From the NCBI GenBank assembly GCA_913057945.1, contig CAJXOF010000003.1:272001-336000 (forward strand): a DNA stretch of 64,000 nucleotides, read 5' to 3'. Shown piece after piece: positions 25,587 through 35,086 of this stretch. Within the stretch, counting starts at the first letter, position 1. Each line of letters begins with the position of its first letter. Both the position numbers and the translations under genes were made by a program. The stretch comes from an uncultured Hyphomonadaceae bacterium (lineage in GTDB: Bacteria; Pseudomonadota; Alphaproteobacteria; Caulobacterales; Hyphomonadaceae). The notes beneath the pieces were generated by a model. It saw nothing but the letters and a program-made list of their open reading frames with translations. It was not told the DNA's origin and searched no databases.

Positions 25587-26180
25587 CTAGCCGAGGGCTT
25601 TTTCGATTTCGCGGGCTGCGGATTCGAACTGGTCGACGGCCGTGTCTTCAGCGAGCAGGCGCTTGGCAGCGGCCGTGGCAGCGTCTGCTGCGGCGCGGCG
25701 GACTTCCTCGGTGGCTTCCGCTTCTGCGCGGGTGATGCGGGCTTCAGCGAGGGCTTCACGGCGCGCGAGGCGGTCAGCAATATCCTTGCGGGCCTCTTTC
25801 ATGATGCGCTTTGCGTCGTCCTTGGCCTGAGCGATCATCGCTTCGGCTTCCTTGTCGGCATCCTGCTGGCGGCGCTCAGCCAGGGCGAGGGCTTCAGCGG
25901 CCTGTTCGCGGAGGTTCTGGGCTTCGTCCAGCTCGTTGCGGATAGCGTTCGCGCGCTTGTCGAGGCCACCGGTGATCGCCTTCAGGGCGCCCATGCGCCA
26001 CGCGATCAGAAGGAAGGTTGCGAAGGCCAGGAAGGCCGTGTGCGTGACCGGGTCGGTCAGCGAATACATGAAGCCGCCGATGAAGCCGCCGTCGCCATGC
26101 GACTCGGAAGCCGCAAAGGCAGGCGATGCGACCAGCGCAGCGAAGGCAAGGGCAGGGGCAAGACGAAGGGTCATCTGCAT
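25587..26180 (-). CDS. atpF: F0F1 ATP synthase subunit b
   Basis: This 197-residue protein has a signal-like N-terminus (LAPALAFAALVASPAFA), one membrane span (about 50-70), and a long charged coiled coil rich in Ala, Glu, Arg and Lys (about 75-195). This is the stator b subunit that ties F1 to F0. The b' gene lies 5 bp upstream, giving the two-gene b/b' stator found in alphaproteobacteria. It is the last gene of the F0 operon, with a terminator behind it. F1 genes are not in the window. Confidence 0.9.
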   Translation of the reverse strand: MQMTLRLAPALAFAALVASPAFAASESHGDGGFIGGFMYSLTDPVTHTAFLAFATFLLIAWRMGALKAITGGLDKRANAIRNELDEAQNLREQAAEALALAERRQQDADKEAEAMIAQAKDDAKRIMKEARKDIADRLARREALAEARITRAEAEATEEVRRAAADAATAAAKRLLAEDTAVDQFESAAREIEKALG

Positions 26181-26185
26181 GTCTC

Positions 26186-26725
26186 TTAGTTCAGAGCCGT
26201 CGAAACGGCTTTCTTGAGGTCTGCCGCAGAGGCCTTGAGGCCGAAACGGGCGGTCATGGCGTCAGCCGCGTCCACAGCGATCTGTTCGACATTCTGCATG
26301 GCCGATGCGCGCAGGGCGGAGATCCGCTCTTCGGCAGCGTCCAGCTTCTTTTCGATCTCGGCATCGACGCGGGCGGTTTCAGCCGTCATTTCGGCGTCCA
26401 CCTTTGCGGCTGCCTTGGCAGCTGTTTCGCGGGCTTTCCCCTTGGCCTGGGCAATGCGCAGTTCGAGCGCCTGCTGGGCTTCGGTGGCCTGCTCGTTCAG
26501 CTTGGCTGCCTGATCGAGGTCAGAGGCGATGCGGTCAGACCGTTTTTCGATCGTGTCCGACATCTTTGGCAGGATGAAGCGCGAGAGGGAGAAGTAGAGG
26601 GCCCCAAAAAGGATCGCGAGCCAGAACAACTGGCCCGGCATGTGCCACGCCTCGAAAGGCGGGAACGGGGGTGGCGCGTCATCGGCAAGATGATGGGCGG
26701 TTTCCGCAAGCAGGGCGAGCAGCAT
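26186..26725 (-). CDS. atpF': F0F1 ATP synthase subunit b'
   Basis: This 179-residue b-type stator subunit has a membrane span at about residues 30-50 (MPGQLFWLAILFGALYFSL), the RFILPKMSDTIEKR junction, and a long heptad-rich helix with repeated Ala and Glu. The span sits behind a His/Pro-rich N-terminus (HHLADDAPPPFPPFEAW), the usual form of b'. It pairs with subunit b encoded 5 bp downstream. Confidence 0.9.
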   Translation of the reverse strand: MLLALLAETAHHLADDAPPPFPPFEAWHMPGQLFWLAILFGALYFSLSRFILPKMSDTIEKRSDRIASDLDQAAKLNEQATEAQQALELRIAQAKGKARETAAKAAAKVDAEMTAETARVDAEIEKKLDAAEERISALRASAMQNVEQIAVDAADAMTARFGLKASAADLKKAVSTALN

Positions 26726-26808
26726 GTCAGGTCCTCGGGTGCAGCATCAGGCTGGATCGGGCCGGTGGTCTAGTGTCCCCCGGCCCGTTCTTGGCGTGTA
26801 AGTGGGTC

Positions 26809-27045
26809 TTAGACCACGAACAGGATCAGGACGGCCACGAGGAACGACAGGATGCCGAGTGCCTCTGCGAGGGCCATACCGATGAAGAGGTTACCGGTCT
26901 GCTGTGGTGCAGCGGACGGGTTGCGCATGGCAGCGTCGAGGAACGAGCTGAAGATGTTGCCCACACCAATAGCGGCACCGATCATGCCGAGGGTTGCGAG
27001 GCCAGCGCCTACATATTTGAGGCCGAGTGCGATATCGCCTTCCAT
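26809..27045 (-). CDS. atpE: F0F1 ATP synthase subunit c
   Basis: This 78-residue hairpin of two membrane helices forms the proton-driven c-ring. The first helix is glycine-rich ([20 protein letters not shown]), the polar loop is RNPSA, and the proton-carrying acid is the Glu in [13 protein letters not shown]. The ATG at 27045 follows AGGAG with 6 nt spacing. The longer reading to 27078 adds 11 residues before the true start and is rejected. Confidence 0.95.
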   Translation of the reverse strand: MEGDIALGLKYVGAGLATLGMIGAAIGVGNIFSSFLDAAMRNPSAAPQQTGNLFIGMALAEALGILSFLVAVLILFVV

Positions 27046-27161
27046 GGTCGTCTCCTGTTTGGAATGCAAGGGTTTCAAGAATTTGCGGCCCGTGAAGCGT
27101 GTTCGTTAGGCTGCGTCAAGTTTTTTAGTGCGTTCCCGAAGGCCGCACTGGCGAAGAGTCC

Positions 27162-27944
27162 TTAGTGTGACGGGTGCAGGGCGTCGTTCAGGTAAACGCA
27201 GGTCAGGATTGCGAAAACATAGGCCTGAAGACCTGCCACAAGAAGCTCGAGCGCGTTGAGCGCAACCCCCATGCCGAAGGCCAGGATGCCAACCACGCCC
27301 ATGAACACCGCGCCGGACAGGGCCGCGCCGATGAGTTGGGCTGCAAAGGTTGCAAACAGTTTCAGCATGATGTGGCCGGCCAGCATGTTGGCGAACAGAC
27401 GCAGCGCCAGCGTGACCGGACGGGCCAGGAAGGAGATGATCTCGATCGGCACGAGGATCAGGTAGATCAGGAAGGGCGCGCCCGAAGGGGCGAACAGCTT
27501 GAAGAAGCTGAGGCCGTTCTTCCAGATACCGAAGCCGATGACGATGCCGATCACGAGCAGGGCCAGCGCGCCGGTCACGACCAGATGGCTGGTCGTGGTG
27601 AAGGCGTAGGGCACCATGCCGATCATGTTCGCAAAGAACACGAAGAAGAAGAGCGTGAAGACGAACGGGAAGAAGCGAAGACCCTCTTCACCGGCGGTCG
27701 AGCGGACCATGTCGGCGACGAAGCCATAGCCGATCTCGGCGATCGATTGCGTGCGGCCCGGCACCAGCGCCTTCTTGGAGGCGGCATAGCCGAAGAAGGC
27801 AATGCACAGCACCACGCCCAGCAGCATGAAGCCCGATGCGTTGGTGAAGGAAATGTCGATACTGCCGAGGCGCAGGTCCAGCCACTTCGTGACCTGGAAC
27901 TGGTGGATCGGATCAATCGCGGTGTTTTGCAGAGCGAAGTTCAT
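27162..27944 (-). CDS. atpB: F0F1 ATP synthase subunit a
   Basis: This 260-residue polytopic protein forms the proton half-channels beside the c-ring. The essential arginine is in LALRLFANMLAGHIML (helix 4/5 region), and the last helices show ALNALELLVAGLQAYVF. Five to six membrane spans are visible. Its ATG overlaps the atpI stop by four bases, and atpE follows 116 bp later. Confidence 0.95.
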   Translation of the reverse strand: MNFALQNTAIDPIHQFQVTKWLDLRLGSIDISFTNASGFMLLGVVLCIAFFGYAASKKALVPGRTQSIAEIGYGFVADMVRSTAGEEGLRFFPFVFTLFFFVFFANMIGMVPYAFTTTSHLVVTGALALLVIGIVIGFGIWKNGLSFFKLFAPSGAPFLIYLILVPIEIISFLARPVTLALRLFANMLAGHIMLKLFATFAAQLIGAALSGAVFMGVVGILAFGMGVALNALELLVAGLQAYVFAILTCVYLNDALHPSH

Positions 27945-28297
27945 TCGTTCCCGGTCCCGTCTGTTGGAGCCTCAGGCTCCGATAAATTTCCTAGCGCCCG
28001 GGCATTCAGCTCCCGATAGGCGCGCATCATCGCTCGTATACCTGCTGCGAAGCCGAACGTCCCGACAATCAGCAGGCCCCAGGGCTTTGTTCCTGCGAAT
28101 GCGTCGATCCAGAAACCGATCAGGCCCCCGACAAAGATGCAGGCGACGAATTCCGCGCCATATCGCAGGGCGTAGGCCCCAGCCGAAAGACTTCCATCAT
28201 CAGCATCCAGCTTGCGCTTTGCCGCATCCTTTGCCGCTCTGGCCGCCTGAGCCTGGGCGATACGTTCACCGAGGTCGTTCGGGCCTTCACTGGACAT
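27941..28297 (-). CDS. atpI: AtpI-type ATP synthase accessory protein
   Basis: This 118-residue protein has a charged N-terminal region (AQAQAARAAKDAAKRKLD) and two membrane helices with a glycine-rich first span (YGAEFVACIFVGGLIGFWID). This is the AtpI/AtpQ form that heads F0 operons and is thought to help assemble the c-ring. A promoter-like pair lies 60-90 bp upstream. Confidence 0.88.
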   Translation of the reverse strand: MSSEGPNDLGERIAQAQAARAAKDAAKRKLDADDGSLSAGAYALRYGAEFVACIFVGGLIGFWIDAFAGTKPWGLLIVGTFGFAAGIRAMMRAYRELNARALGNLSEPEAPTDGTGNE

Positions 28298-28358
28298 GAT
28301 TTGCTAAGCTTCGCGCGTGCGAATCCCTTCTGATGGGGTGCCCCCCGGATTTCGGCGC

Positions 28359-28387
28359 AAACTATGGATTGGGCGCGGGCAAGTCAA
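28359..28387 (-). promoter_or_regulatory. probable promoter of the atpI-B-E-b'-b operon
   Basis: On the minus strand TTGACT and TAGTTT are separated by exactly 17 bp, with the -10 about 60 bp before the atpI ATG. The 149-bp gap to smc holds no gene. Confidence 0.6.
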
Positions 28388-28446
28388 CCGCGATTGCAGA
28401 AAGCTAGAGACCTGATTCTATTGGATTTCTATTGGGCAGGTGTGCG

Positions 28447-31400
28447 CTACTCCGCCGCAACAAGCTCTTCGGCTGCCTGCAGGTCCACAGAAACCAGCTT
28501 GGAAACGCCTTTTTCCCGCATGGTGACGCCGAAAAGACGGTCCATCCGGCTCATCGTGACCGGATTGTGGGTGATTACCACGAAGCGGGTGTCGGTGCGC
28601 TGGCGCATTTCGTTGAGCATGTTGCAGAACCGGTCGACATTGGCATCATCCAGCGGGGCGTCCACCTCGTCCAGAACGCAGATCGGGGCCGGGCGCGACA
28701 GGAAGACCGCGAAGATCAGGGCTGCGGCCGTCAGGGCCTGCTCCCCGCCGGACATCAGGTTCAGCGTGCCGAGCTTCTTGCCGGGCGGCTGGGCCATGAT
28801 TTCGAGACCGGCCTGCAGCGGATCATCGGCATCGACCAGGCGCAGCTCGGCCTGGCCGCCGCGGAACAGGGCGGTGAACAGCGCCTTGAAGTGTTCGTTG
28901 ACCTGCTCGAATGCCTTCAGCAGGCGCTCGCGGCCTTCGGCGTTCAGGGCATCGACGCCCTGGCGCAGCTTGGCGATGGCGGCGACGAGGTCTTCCTTTT
29001 CGGTGACCTGCGAGCCGAGCCGCTCTTCGAGTTCTTCAGCTTCTTCCTCGGCATTCATGTTCACGCCGCCCAGCTGGTCGCGGGAGCGGCGGAGCTCGTC
29101 CGCGCGGCGCTCGGCATCGCGAGGGGTGAACTCGCCCATCGTCTCTTCTTCGAGGCCCGCTTCGGCGATGGCCAGCAGGCCTTCCGGTGTGCGCTGGAAA
29201 TTGTTGCGGGCGATCTCGACCGATTCTTCGAGCCGGCCTTCGGCGTTTTCGAGCTTCACCGTCCAGCCGGCAAGGTTCTCGCGGGCTTCGGACGCGGCAT
29301 TGGCAGCGGCGCGGGCAGCCTGTTCGGCCTCGCGGATCGCTGCTTCCTTCTCCGCGAGCTGGTCGGCCACGCGCTTGCGTTCGGCTTCGAGCGATTCGAC
29401 TTCGTTGCTGCGAGTCTCGATCTCACCGGCCAGCTGTTCCGGGCGGGCCTTGGCGGCGAGCGCATCGGCAGCCGTGGTCCGGCGGCGTTCGATCAGGCGG
29501 GCGACACGTTCCTCGGTCGCGGTGATGCGGCCGGACCATGTCTTGATGTCACGTTCGAGGCCGTCGCGGCGGGCAGCAGCCTGTTCGCGGCCTCGTGTGA
29601 TGTCGGTCAGGCGGCCACGCGCTTCGATCTCGGCGGTGCGGGCCTCGGCCACCATGGTGCGCGCTTCGGCGAGGCGCGTTTCGAGGGCGGCTTCATCCTC
29701 GGCCGGGCCGTCCGGGGCGATCATGGCAAGCGTCTCGTTGACGATGGCAAGGTCGGCCTCGGCGCGGGTCAGGGCTTCGCCGCTGGTGTCGCGTTTCATG
29801 GCGGCGCGTTCGGAGGCTTGCGCTTCCTGGGACACGCGGTTGCGGGCCTCGCTGAGGGCGCGCTGGGCCGGGGCGATGGCCTGTCGCAAATCGCGCAGTT
29901 TTGTTTCGGCAGACTGGCGCGCCTCACGGGCGGTCACGAGGTCAGCTTCGCCCGTCTCATAGGTGGCGGTCAGCGCGGGCAGTTCCGCTTCGGCCGCTTC
30001 AAGGCGGGCCTGTTGTTCAAGGCGGGCCGCAGCGCTGGCAGGCGCGTCCGGGGTGCGGATATAGCCATCCCAGCGCCAGAGATGGCCTTCGACGGAGACG
30101 AGCCTCTGGCCAGGCTGGAGCTGGCCCATCAGGCGTTCGCCATCGGCCACGTCCACCACGCCGCATTGGGCAAGCCGTGCAGCAAGTTCGCCGGGCGCTT
30201 CGGTGACGTCCGTCAGCGGACGGGCGCCCTGCGGCAGGGATTGCGAGGCAAGTGAGGCTCCGCCCCAATACATCGCGGCGGACCGGTCGGTCGGGGCTTC
30301 GATATCGTCGCCCAGGGCGGCGGCGATGGCCTTCTCGAAGCCATCCTGTGTGCGGATGCGTTCGACGACTGGCGGGGCCTTCGGGCCTTCGGCCTTGCGG
30401 AGCAATTTGTGCAAGCCGGCGATCTCGGCTTCCAGCGCGCGGACATCCTGCTGCGCGCTGTCGCGCGGAGTCTGTGCAGCGGTTTCGGCTTCGCGGGTCG
30501 TGTTGAGAGTGGCCTCGGCGGCGTCGACCGCGCGCTCGGCCTGTTGCAGGGCGGCTTCCGCCTCCTGCTCGGCGGTCCTGGCGTCCTTCAGCCGGCCAAC
30601 CAGCGTGACCGCATCCTCGATGCGGGACATCTCGCCTTTCAGACGATCAATCTCGGAGGTGAGCTGGGACTGGCGGCGGCGCTGGGCAGAGGCGTTCTCC
30701 TCAGAGGCGCGGCGCTGGGCGCGGACCTGTGACAGGCGTTCCTGCGCTTCGTCGGCGGATTTCTCGGCAGCCGCGAGTCGCGTGCGGGCATCTTCCAGCG
30801 CGCGGCGGGTCTCGGCTTCGATCTCTTCGTTCCGGGCCTCGTCGAGGACCGGCAGCGAGGACAGTTCGAATCGTGCATGGGCCAGCGCGTCTTCGGCTTC
30901 GAGTTTCTGGTCCTGCTCGCGCTCGATGTCTTCCATCAGGCGGGTCGCTTCAGCGTCGAGGCGTTCATGCGTCTCGGCGGCGACCTTGCGCTCGGTTTCG
31001 AGCCGCGCCAGCGTGATACGGGCCTGACCAAGCTTGGCGGCGGCGACGCTTTCAGCCTCGCGCAGGGGATTGAGCCCTTCGCCAGCTTCGATGCGCTGGC
31101 GTTCGCAGACAGCATCTTCGCGCGTCTTTTCCTCGACCGCGCGGCGGGCCTCTTCGAGCTGGCTGCGGGCCGTGTCGCAGGCGAGCTTGGCTTCGTGCCA
31201 GCGCAGATGCGCGATCAGGGCGTCGAGTGCGTGGATCTCTTCCGACAGGCTCTTGTACTTGCGGGCCTTGGCGGCCTGGCGCTTCAGGCTGGCCAGCTGG
31301 CGTTCGACCTCGGCGGAGACTTCCGACAGGCGTTCGAGATTGGTCTCGGCGCCGTTCAGCTTCAACTCGGCCTCGTGTCGGCGGGAGTTCAGGCCCGCAA

Positions 31401-31908
31401 TACCCGCGGCCTCTTCGAGGATGCGGCGTCGGTTCTGCGGCTTGGAGCCGATCAGTTCGGAGATCTGGCCCTGGCGTACAAGGGCCGGGGAGTTTGCGCC
31501 GGTCGAGGCATCCGCGAACAGGAGCTGGATGTCCTTGCCGCGCACGGTCCGGCCATTCAGCTTGTAGGTGGAGCCTGCGCCGCGCTTCAGGCGGCGGATG
31601 ACTTCCAGCGTGTCGGAGGCGTTGAATTCCGGCGGCGCGGTACGCTTGGAATTGTCCAGTACGAGCGTGACTTCAGCGGTCTCGCGTGCCGGGCGGCCAT
31701 CCGCGCCGGAGAAGATGAGATCGTCCATCTCCCCGCCGCGCATGGCGCGCGCGGAACTCGCGCCCATCGCCCAGCGCAGGGCTTCGAGCAAATTGGACTT
31801 GCCGCAGCCATTCGGGCCGACGATCCCGGTCAGGCCGGGTTCGATCGGCACATCCTGAGGGTCCACGAAGGATTTGAAGCCAGCAATACGGAGTTCGGTT
31901 ATCTTCAT
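28447..31908 (-). CDS. smc: chromosome segregation ATPase SMC
   Basis: This 1153-residue SMC protein has Walker A (GPNGCGKSNLLEALRW) at the N-terminus and two long coiled coils flanking a hinge near residues 500-620. At the C-terminus are the ABC signature NLMSGGEQALTAAAL and Walker B PICVLDEVDAPLDD. SMC dimers with ScpAB organise and separate replicated chromosomes. Length is normal for the class. It follows two thioredoxin-fold genes and a DUF721 gene on the same strand, a conserved alphaproteobacterial order. Confidence 0.97.
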   Translation of the reverse strand: MKITELRIAGFKSFVDPQDVPIEPGLTGIVGPNGCGKSNLLEALRWAMGASSARAMRGGEMDDLIFSGADGRPARETAEVTLVLDNSKRTAPPEFNASDTLEVIRRLKRGAGSTYKLNGRTVRGKDIQLLFADASTGANSPALVRQGQISELIGSKPQNRRRILEEAAGIAGLNSRRHEAELKLNGAETNLERLSEVSAEVERQLASLKRQAAKARKYKSLSEEIHALDALIAHLRWHEAKLACDTARSQLEEARRAVEEKTREDAVCERQRIEAGEGLNPLREAESVAAAKLGQARITLARLETERKVAAETHERLDAEATRLMEDIEREQDQKLEAEDALAHARFELSSLPVLDEARNEEIEAETRRALEDARTRLAAAEKSADEAQERLSQVRAQRRASEENASAQRRRQSQLTSEIDRLKGEMSRIEDAVTLVGRLKDARTAEQEAEAALQQAERAVDAAEATLNTTREAETAAQTPRDSAQQDVRALEAEIAGLHKLLRKAEGPKAPPVVERIRTQDGFEKAIAAALGDDIEAPTDRSAAMYWGGASLASQSLPQGARPLTDVTEAPGELAARLAQCGVVDVADGERLMGQLQPGQRLVSVEGHLWRWDGYIRTPDAPASAAARLEQQARLEAAEAELPALTATYETGEADLVTAREARQSAETKLRDLRQAIAPAQRALSEARNRVSQEAQASERAAMKRDTSGEALTRAEADLAIVNETLAMIAPDGPAEDEAALETRLAEARTMVAEARTAEIEARGRLTDITRGREQAAARRDGLERDIKTWSGRITATEERVARLIERRRTTAADALAAKARPEQLAGEIETRSNEVESLEAERKRVADQLAEKEAAIREAEQAARAAANAASEARENLAGWTVKLENAEGRLEESVEIARNNFQRTPEGLLAIAEAGLEEETMGEFTPRDAERRADELRRSRDQLGGVNMNAEEEAEELEERLGSQVTEKEDLVAAIAKLRQGVDALNAEGRERLLKAFEQVNEHFKALFTALFRGGQAELRLVDADDPLQAGLEIMAQPPGKKLGTLNLMSGGEQALTAAALIFAVFLSRPAPICVLDEVDAPLDDANVDRFCNMLNEMRQRTDTRFVVITHNPVTMSRMDRLFGVTMREKGVSKLVSVDLQAAEELVAAE

Positions 31909-31926
31909 ACTGGCTCCCTCATCTCC

Positions 31927-32598
31927 CTACTCGTCCGTGGAGACGCCTGCGGCTTCGAGCGCAGCGTCCAGCGCGGCTTTCACCTTGTCAGCCGAGTTCA
32001 TGTTGGCGAACTGGTGCACGTCGCCATTGATAATGAAAGTCGGCGTGCCGGTGACACCGAATTTTTCGGACGTCTGGTAATTGTCGGCCATTTGCTGGCG
32101 CAGGTCGCGATTGTTCATGCAGGCATCGAAGTCGGCTTCGGTCTCGATACCATGACGCTGGCCGATGGTCTGAAGCATGGCTTTCAGGACGCCATTCTGG
32201 GCGGATTCAACGATGCCGGACTGGTATTCGAACAACTCGTCCAGCACGGCGAAATAATTGTCTTCCCCGGCGCACATGGCGACCAGGTAGGCCGGCACGT
32301 CGGGTGCGTGCAGCGGGTATTCGCGGAAGACCAGCTTCACCTTGCCGGTATCGATATAGTCCGACTGGACAACCGGTTGGATATCGTCATGCCAGTATTT
32401 GCAGGCCGGGCAGGTCGGGGATGCGTATTCGATCAGCGTGACGGGCGCGTCGGCCGCGCCTTTGACATGGCCGAGCTCGCTGCCCGCAGTCACGGCGCCA
32501 TCGCCTGCAGGCGTCGTGTCCGCGCCCGTGTCACCACAGGCGGCCAGGGCCAGCGCCGAAATCGCTGCAAGCGCAGTGCGTCGTGAGAAGAAATTCAT
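31927..32598 (-). CDS. DsbA-family thiol oxidoreductase, putative lipoprotein
   Basis: This protein of about 223 residues has an N-terminal signal ending in the lipobox LAACG (Cys about residue 21) and a thioredoxin-like domain with active site CPAC (SPTCPACKYWHDDI). It also has the cis-Pro loop GVTGTPTFIINGD and an inserted helical domain. It probably oxidises or isomerises periplasmic disulfides. The ATG at 32598 has GAAGG about 8 nt upstream; an ATG two codons earlier is also possible. The next upstream gene encodes a second, soluble relative. Confidence 0.9.
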   Translation of the reverse strand: MNFFSRRTALAAISALALAACGDTGADTTPAGDGAVTAGSELGHVKGAADAPVTLIEYASPTCPACKYWHDDIQPVVQSDYIDTGKVKLVFREYPLHAPDVPAYLVAMCAGEDNYFAVLDELFEYQSGIVESAQNGVLKAMLQTIGQRHGIETEADFDACMNNRDLRQQMADNYQTSEKFGVTGTPTFIINGDVHQFANMNSADKVKAALDAALEAAGVSTDE

Positions 32599-32672
32599 GG
32601 TCATAACCTTCGCGTTAAGGATTGAGTCGGTTTGGTTGCCAATTCATTAACTGCAACCACCCCTTCTGTTAA

Positions 32673-33308
32673 CTATTCTGCCTGTCCTGCAGGCGAATCG
32701 GGCAGGGCGGCAAGCTCGCCGTCGAGATAGGCGGCGAACGCATCGGCCGAGTTGAAATCGTCGTCGACGTATTTTTCCTCGCCATTGATGACGAGGGTCG
32801 GCGTGCCGTGCAGCTCATATTCATTGGCGCTTTCCTGCACTTCGATCATGTCGAGCCGGATGCTCATATCGGCGTAGCAGGCATTGAAGGCGTCGACATC
32901 GGTGATGCCATAGGGGGCGCCGATCTCCACGAATGTGTCGAGGAGCGTGCCCACCTGCGCCGATTTGATGATTTCAGGCTGATGTTCGAACATGGCATCG
33001 GTCGCCTCGAAGAATTTGTCCTCACCGGCGCAGCGCGCCATTGCGACGAGCGCGGTGTCGACGTCATTGCGCAGGACTTCGCGGAAGATGAAGCGGACCT
33101 TGCCGGTCTCGACATAATCGGCCTCGATGCGCGGCAGGATCTTGTCGTGGAAGTATTTGCACCCGCCACAGGTCAGCGAGCCATATTCGATCAGCGTCAG
33201 CGGTGCATCCTTCGAGCCCTTCGCGTGACCGACCGAGAGGTCTTCGGCGAGGGCGGGCATCGCCAGCAAGGCGGCGGCCAGAGTGGCACTCAGGAGGGAT
33301 TTCAGCAT
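32673..33308 (-). CDS. DsbA-family thiol oxidoreductase, periplasmic
   Basis: This 211-residue protein has a Sec signal (LLSATLAAALLAMPALAE) and a thioredoxin-like domain with active site CGGC (SLTCGGCKYFHDKI). The cis-Pro loop is LHGTPTLVINGEE. Its sequence parallels the neighbouring lipoprotein (VTLIEYASPTCPAC against LTLIEYGSLTCGGC), so the two look like a local duplication. The ATG at 33308 has GGAG 7 nt upstream. The longer in-frame reading to 33707 is noise that covers DUF721. Confidence 0.92.
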   Translation of the reverse strand: MLKSLLSATLAAALLAMPALAEDLSVGHAKGSKDAPLTLIEYGSLTCGGCKYFHDKILPRIEADYVETGKVRFIFREVLRNDVDTALVAMARCAGEDKFFEATDAMFEHQPEIIKSAQVGTLLDTFVEIGAPYGITDVDAFNACYADMSIRLDMIEVQESANEYELHGTPTLVINGEEKYVDDDFNSADAFAAYLDGELAALPDSPAGQAE

Positions 33309-33337
33309 GTCGGGGCTCCTTGCGGGTAGCGCGGGGA

Positions 33338-33919
33338 TCAGAATGGCAGGTCGCCGTCCCTGGCAGGCTGGGCCGGGCGCGGCGTGTCCTCTGCGGTTAG
33401 CATGGCCTCTCCGAGCGCAACAATTGCGGCGCGCAGCTTGTCGTCCTGGATCGTGGCGGCGGAGTCTTGCAGCTCCTTGCGCTCTTTCAGCGTCAGGGGG
33501 CGGGTCTTGCGGCGCAGTGCCTTGGGCGGTTCGGTGCCAAGCGAGCCCTGCTTGATCTTGATGGCGGTGATGTCGCCGCCGGCAGAGACAGAGACGCGCT
33601 GGCGCAGCGTTTCGGACTGGTGCTGGACCATCGGGGCCGCCTGCGGCACGACGAGCAGGGTCAGCACGCGGCCATCCTTGCCGCCGCTGAGGCGTTCCGG
33701 GCGGCAATATTTGTAGAGCTGCTCGCCAGCGATCTCGCGCCAGCGCTGGCGCAGCACCTGAATCGGGGGAAGCTTCTTCGCGCCGGATTTGCGGCCGACG
33801 CGCTCGGCTGACAGGCCGATCTGGCGCATGTTGGAATAGGTGCGCGTCGCCCGCTGGTAGCGCAGCCGCACCCTGGCGCGGGCTTCCTCTATGGGATCAA
33901 GGGTTGATCTCGTGACCAT
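33338..33919 (-). CDS. DUF721 (DciA-like) protein
   Basis: This 193-residue protein has an N-terminal DUF721/DciA-like domain (about 40-130, with RWREIAGEQLYKYCRPERL and VPQAAPMVQHQSETLRQRV) and a charged C-terminal tail. DciA proteins load the replicative helicase DnaB in bacteria without DnaC, which is the likely role here. It is divergent from mutY with a 38-bp gap and heads the dsb-dsb-smc gene group. Confidence 0.82.
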   Translation of the reverse strand: MVTRSTLDPIEEARARVRLRYQRATRTYSNMRQIGLSAERVGRKSGAKKLPPIQVLRQRWREIAGEQLYKYCRPERLSGGKDGRVLTLLVVPQAAPMVQHQSETLRQRVSVSAGGDITAIKIKQGSLGTEPPKALRRKTRPLTLKERKELQDSAATIQDDKLRAAIVALGEAMLTAEDTPRPAQPARDGDLPF

Positions 33920-33957
33920 TCATACGAGATTGCACGGCTTTCGGGCGAGGAAAAGGC

Positions 33958-35007
33958 ATGGCACCGGCAAAGCACAGAGATTTGAACAGCCTGCCGGGTA
34001 AATTGCTGCCCTGGTTCGAACGGCATGCACGTGACCTGCCCTGGCGCACGCTGCCGGCGGACCGGGCCGTGGGCGAACGGCCGGACCCGTACCGCGTCTG
34101 GCTGTGCGAGATCATGATGCAGCAGACGACCATACCGCACGGCACGCCATACTTTCACACCTTCCTGACGCGCTGGCCTACGGTCGAGGCGCTGGCAGCG
34201 GCGAAGGATGAAGAGGTGATGAGCGCGTGGGCCGGGCTGGGCTATTATGCGCGGGCGCGGAATTTGCTGAAATGTGCGCGGGAGGTGGCCGCCCGAGGCG
34301 GGTTCCCGGAGACCGAGGCGGAGCTGCGCAAGCTGCCGGGGATTGGGCCATATACGGCGGGGGCGATCGCGGCGATTGCGTTTGACCAGAAAGCGGCTGC
34401 GGTGGACGGCAATGTCGACCGCGTGTTCGCGCGGCTGCTGGCGCTGAAGGGCGAATGGGCGGCGGAGAAGAAAGTGATTGCCGAGACGGTGCGTGCGCTG
34501 GTGCCGGACGACCGGCCGGGCGAGTTTGCCGAAGCGCTGATGGACCTCGGCGCGACGGTGTGCACGCCGACCAGGCCGAACTGCCTGATCTGCCCGCTGT
34601 CTGACCTGTGCGCGGCGCGGGAAGAGGGCGAGCCGGAGCGCTATCCGATCAAGCCGGCGAAAGTGGCCAAGCCTGTGCGGCATGGCATTGCCTATGTGCT
34701 GGTCGTGAAGGGCGAGGCGTTGCTGGTGCGGCGGCCGGACAAGGGCCTGCTCGGCGGCATGCTGGCCGTACCGACCGGGGCCTGGGTCGAGGGTGACTTT
34801 CCGGAGGCGCACGCGCCCGCCAGGGCCGCCTGGGAAGCGGTCGGGGAAGTGCGTCATGTCTTCACGCATTTTGCACTCAGGTTCCGGGTCATGCGGGCCA
34901 CCATGCCCCGCAAGCCGAATATCGAGGGCGGGATTTGGGTCAAACTCGAGGAGGTCGAGGGCCTGCCCAGCGTGTTTGCGAAGGCGTTCCGACTGGCGGT
35001 CGCGTAA
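33958..35007 (+). CDS. mutY: A/G-specific adenine DNA glycosylase MutY
   Basis: This 349-residue MutY removes adenine mispaired with 8-oxoguanine. It has the catalytic Glu in LCEIMMQQTT, the helix-hairpin-helix LRKLPGIGPYTAGAIAAIA, the Asp in VDGNVDRVFARLL, and the iron-sulfur cysteines in CTPTRPNCLICPLSDLC. The C-terminal NUDIX-like 8-oxoG recognition domain (about 235-345) starts near YVLVVKGEALLVRR. It is followed by 79 bp and then the esterase gene. Confidence 0.96.
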   Translation: MAPAKHRDLNSLPGKLLPWFERHARDLPWRTLPADRAVGERPDPYRVWLCEIMMQQTTIPHGTPYFHTFLTRWPTVEALAAAKDEEVMSAWAGLGYYARARNLLKCAREVAARGGFPETEAELRKLPGIGPYTAGAIAAIAFDQKAAAVDGNVDRVFARLLALKGEWAAEKKVIAETVRALVPDDRPGEFAEALMDLGATVCTPTRPNCLICPLSDLCAAREEGEPERYPIKPAKVAKPVRHGIAYVLVVKGEALLVRRPDKGLLGGMLAVPTGAWVEGDFPEAHAPARAAWEAVGEVRHVFTHFALRFRVMRATMPRKPNIEGGIWVKLEEVEGLPSVFAKAFRLAVA

Positions 35008-35086
35008 ATTTCGTTATCGCTAACACTGGACAAATTCGGCGCCTTCGGGAAAGCTCCCGCCAAAATATCAAAGGGCGGAGTAGCAC

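Noticed and set aside
28432..30255. 607-codon open frame antisense to smc
   Set aside because: It is a mirror of the GC-rich coiled-coil coding of smc. It has low-complexity Gly/Arg/Phe content and no family features, and smc is certain.
33309..33707. N-terminal extension of the periplasmic DsbA-like protein
   Set aside because: It lies over the DUF721 gene in another frame, and the signal peptide begins at 33308.
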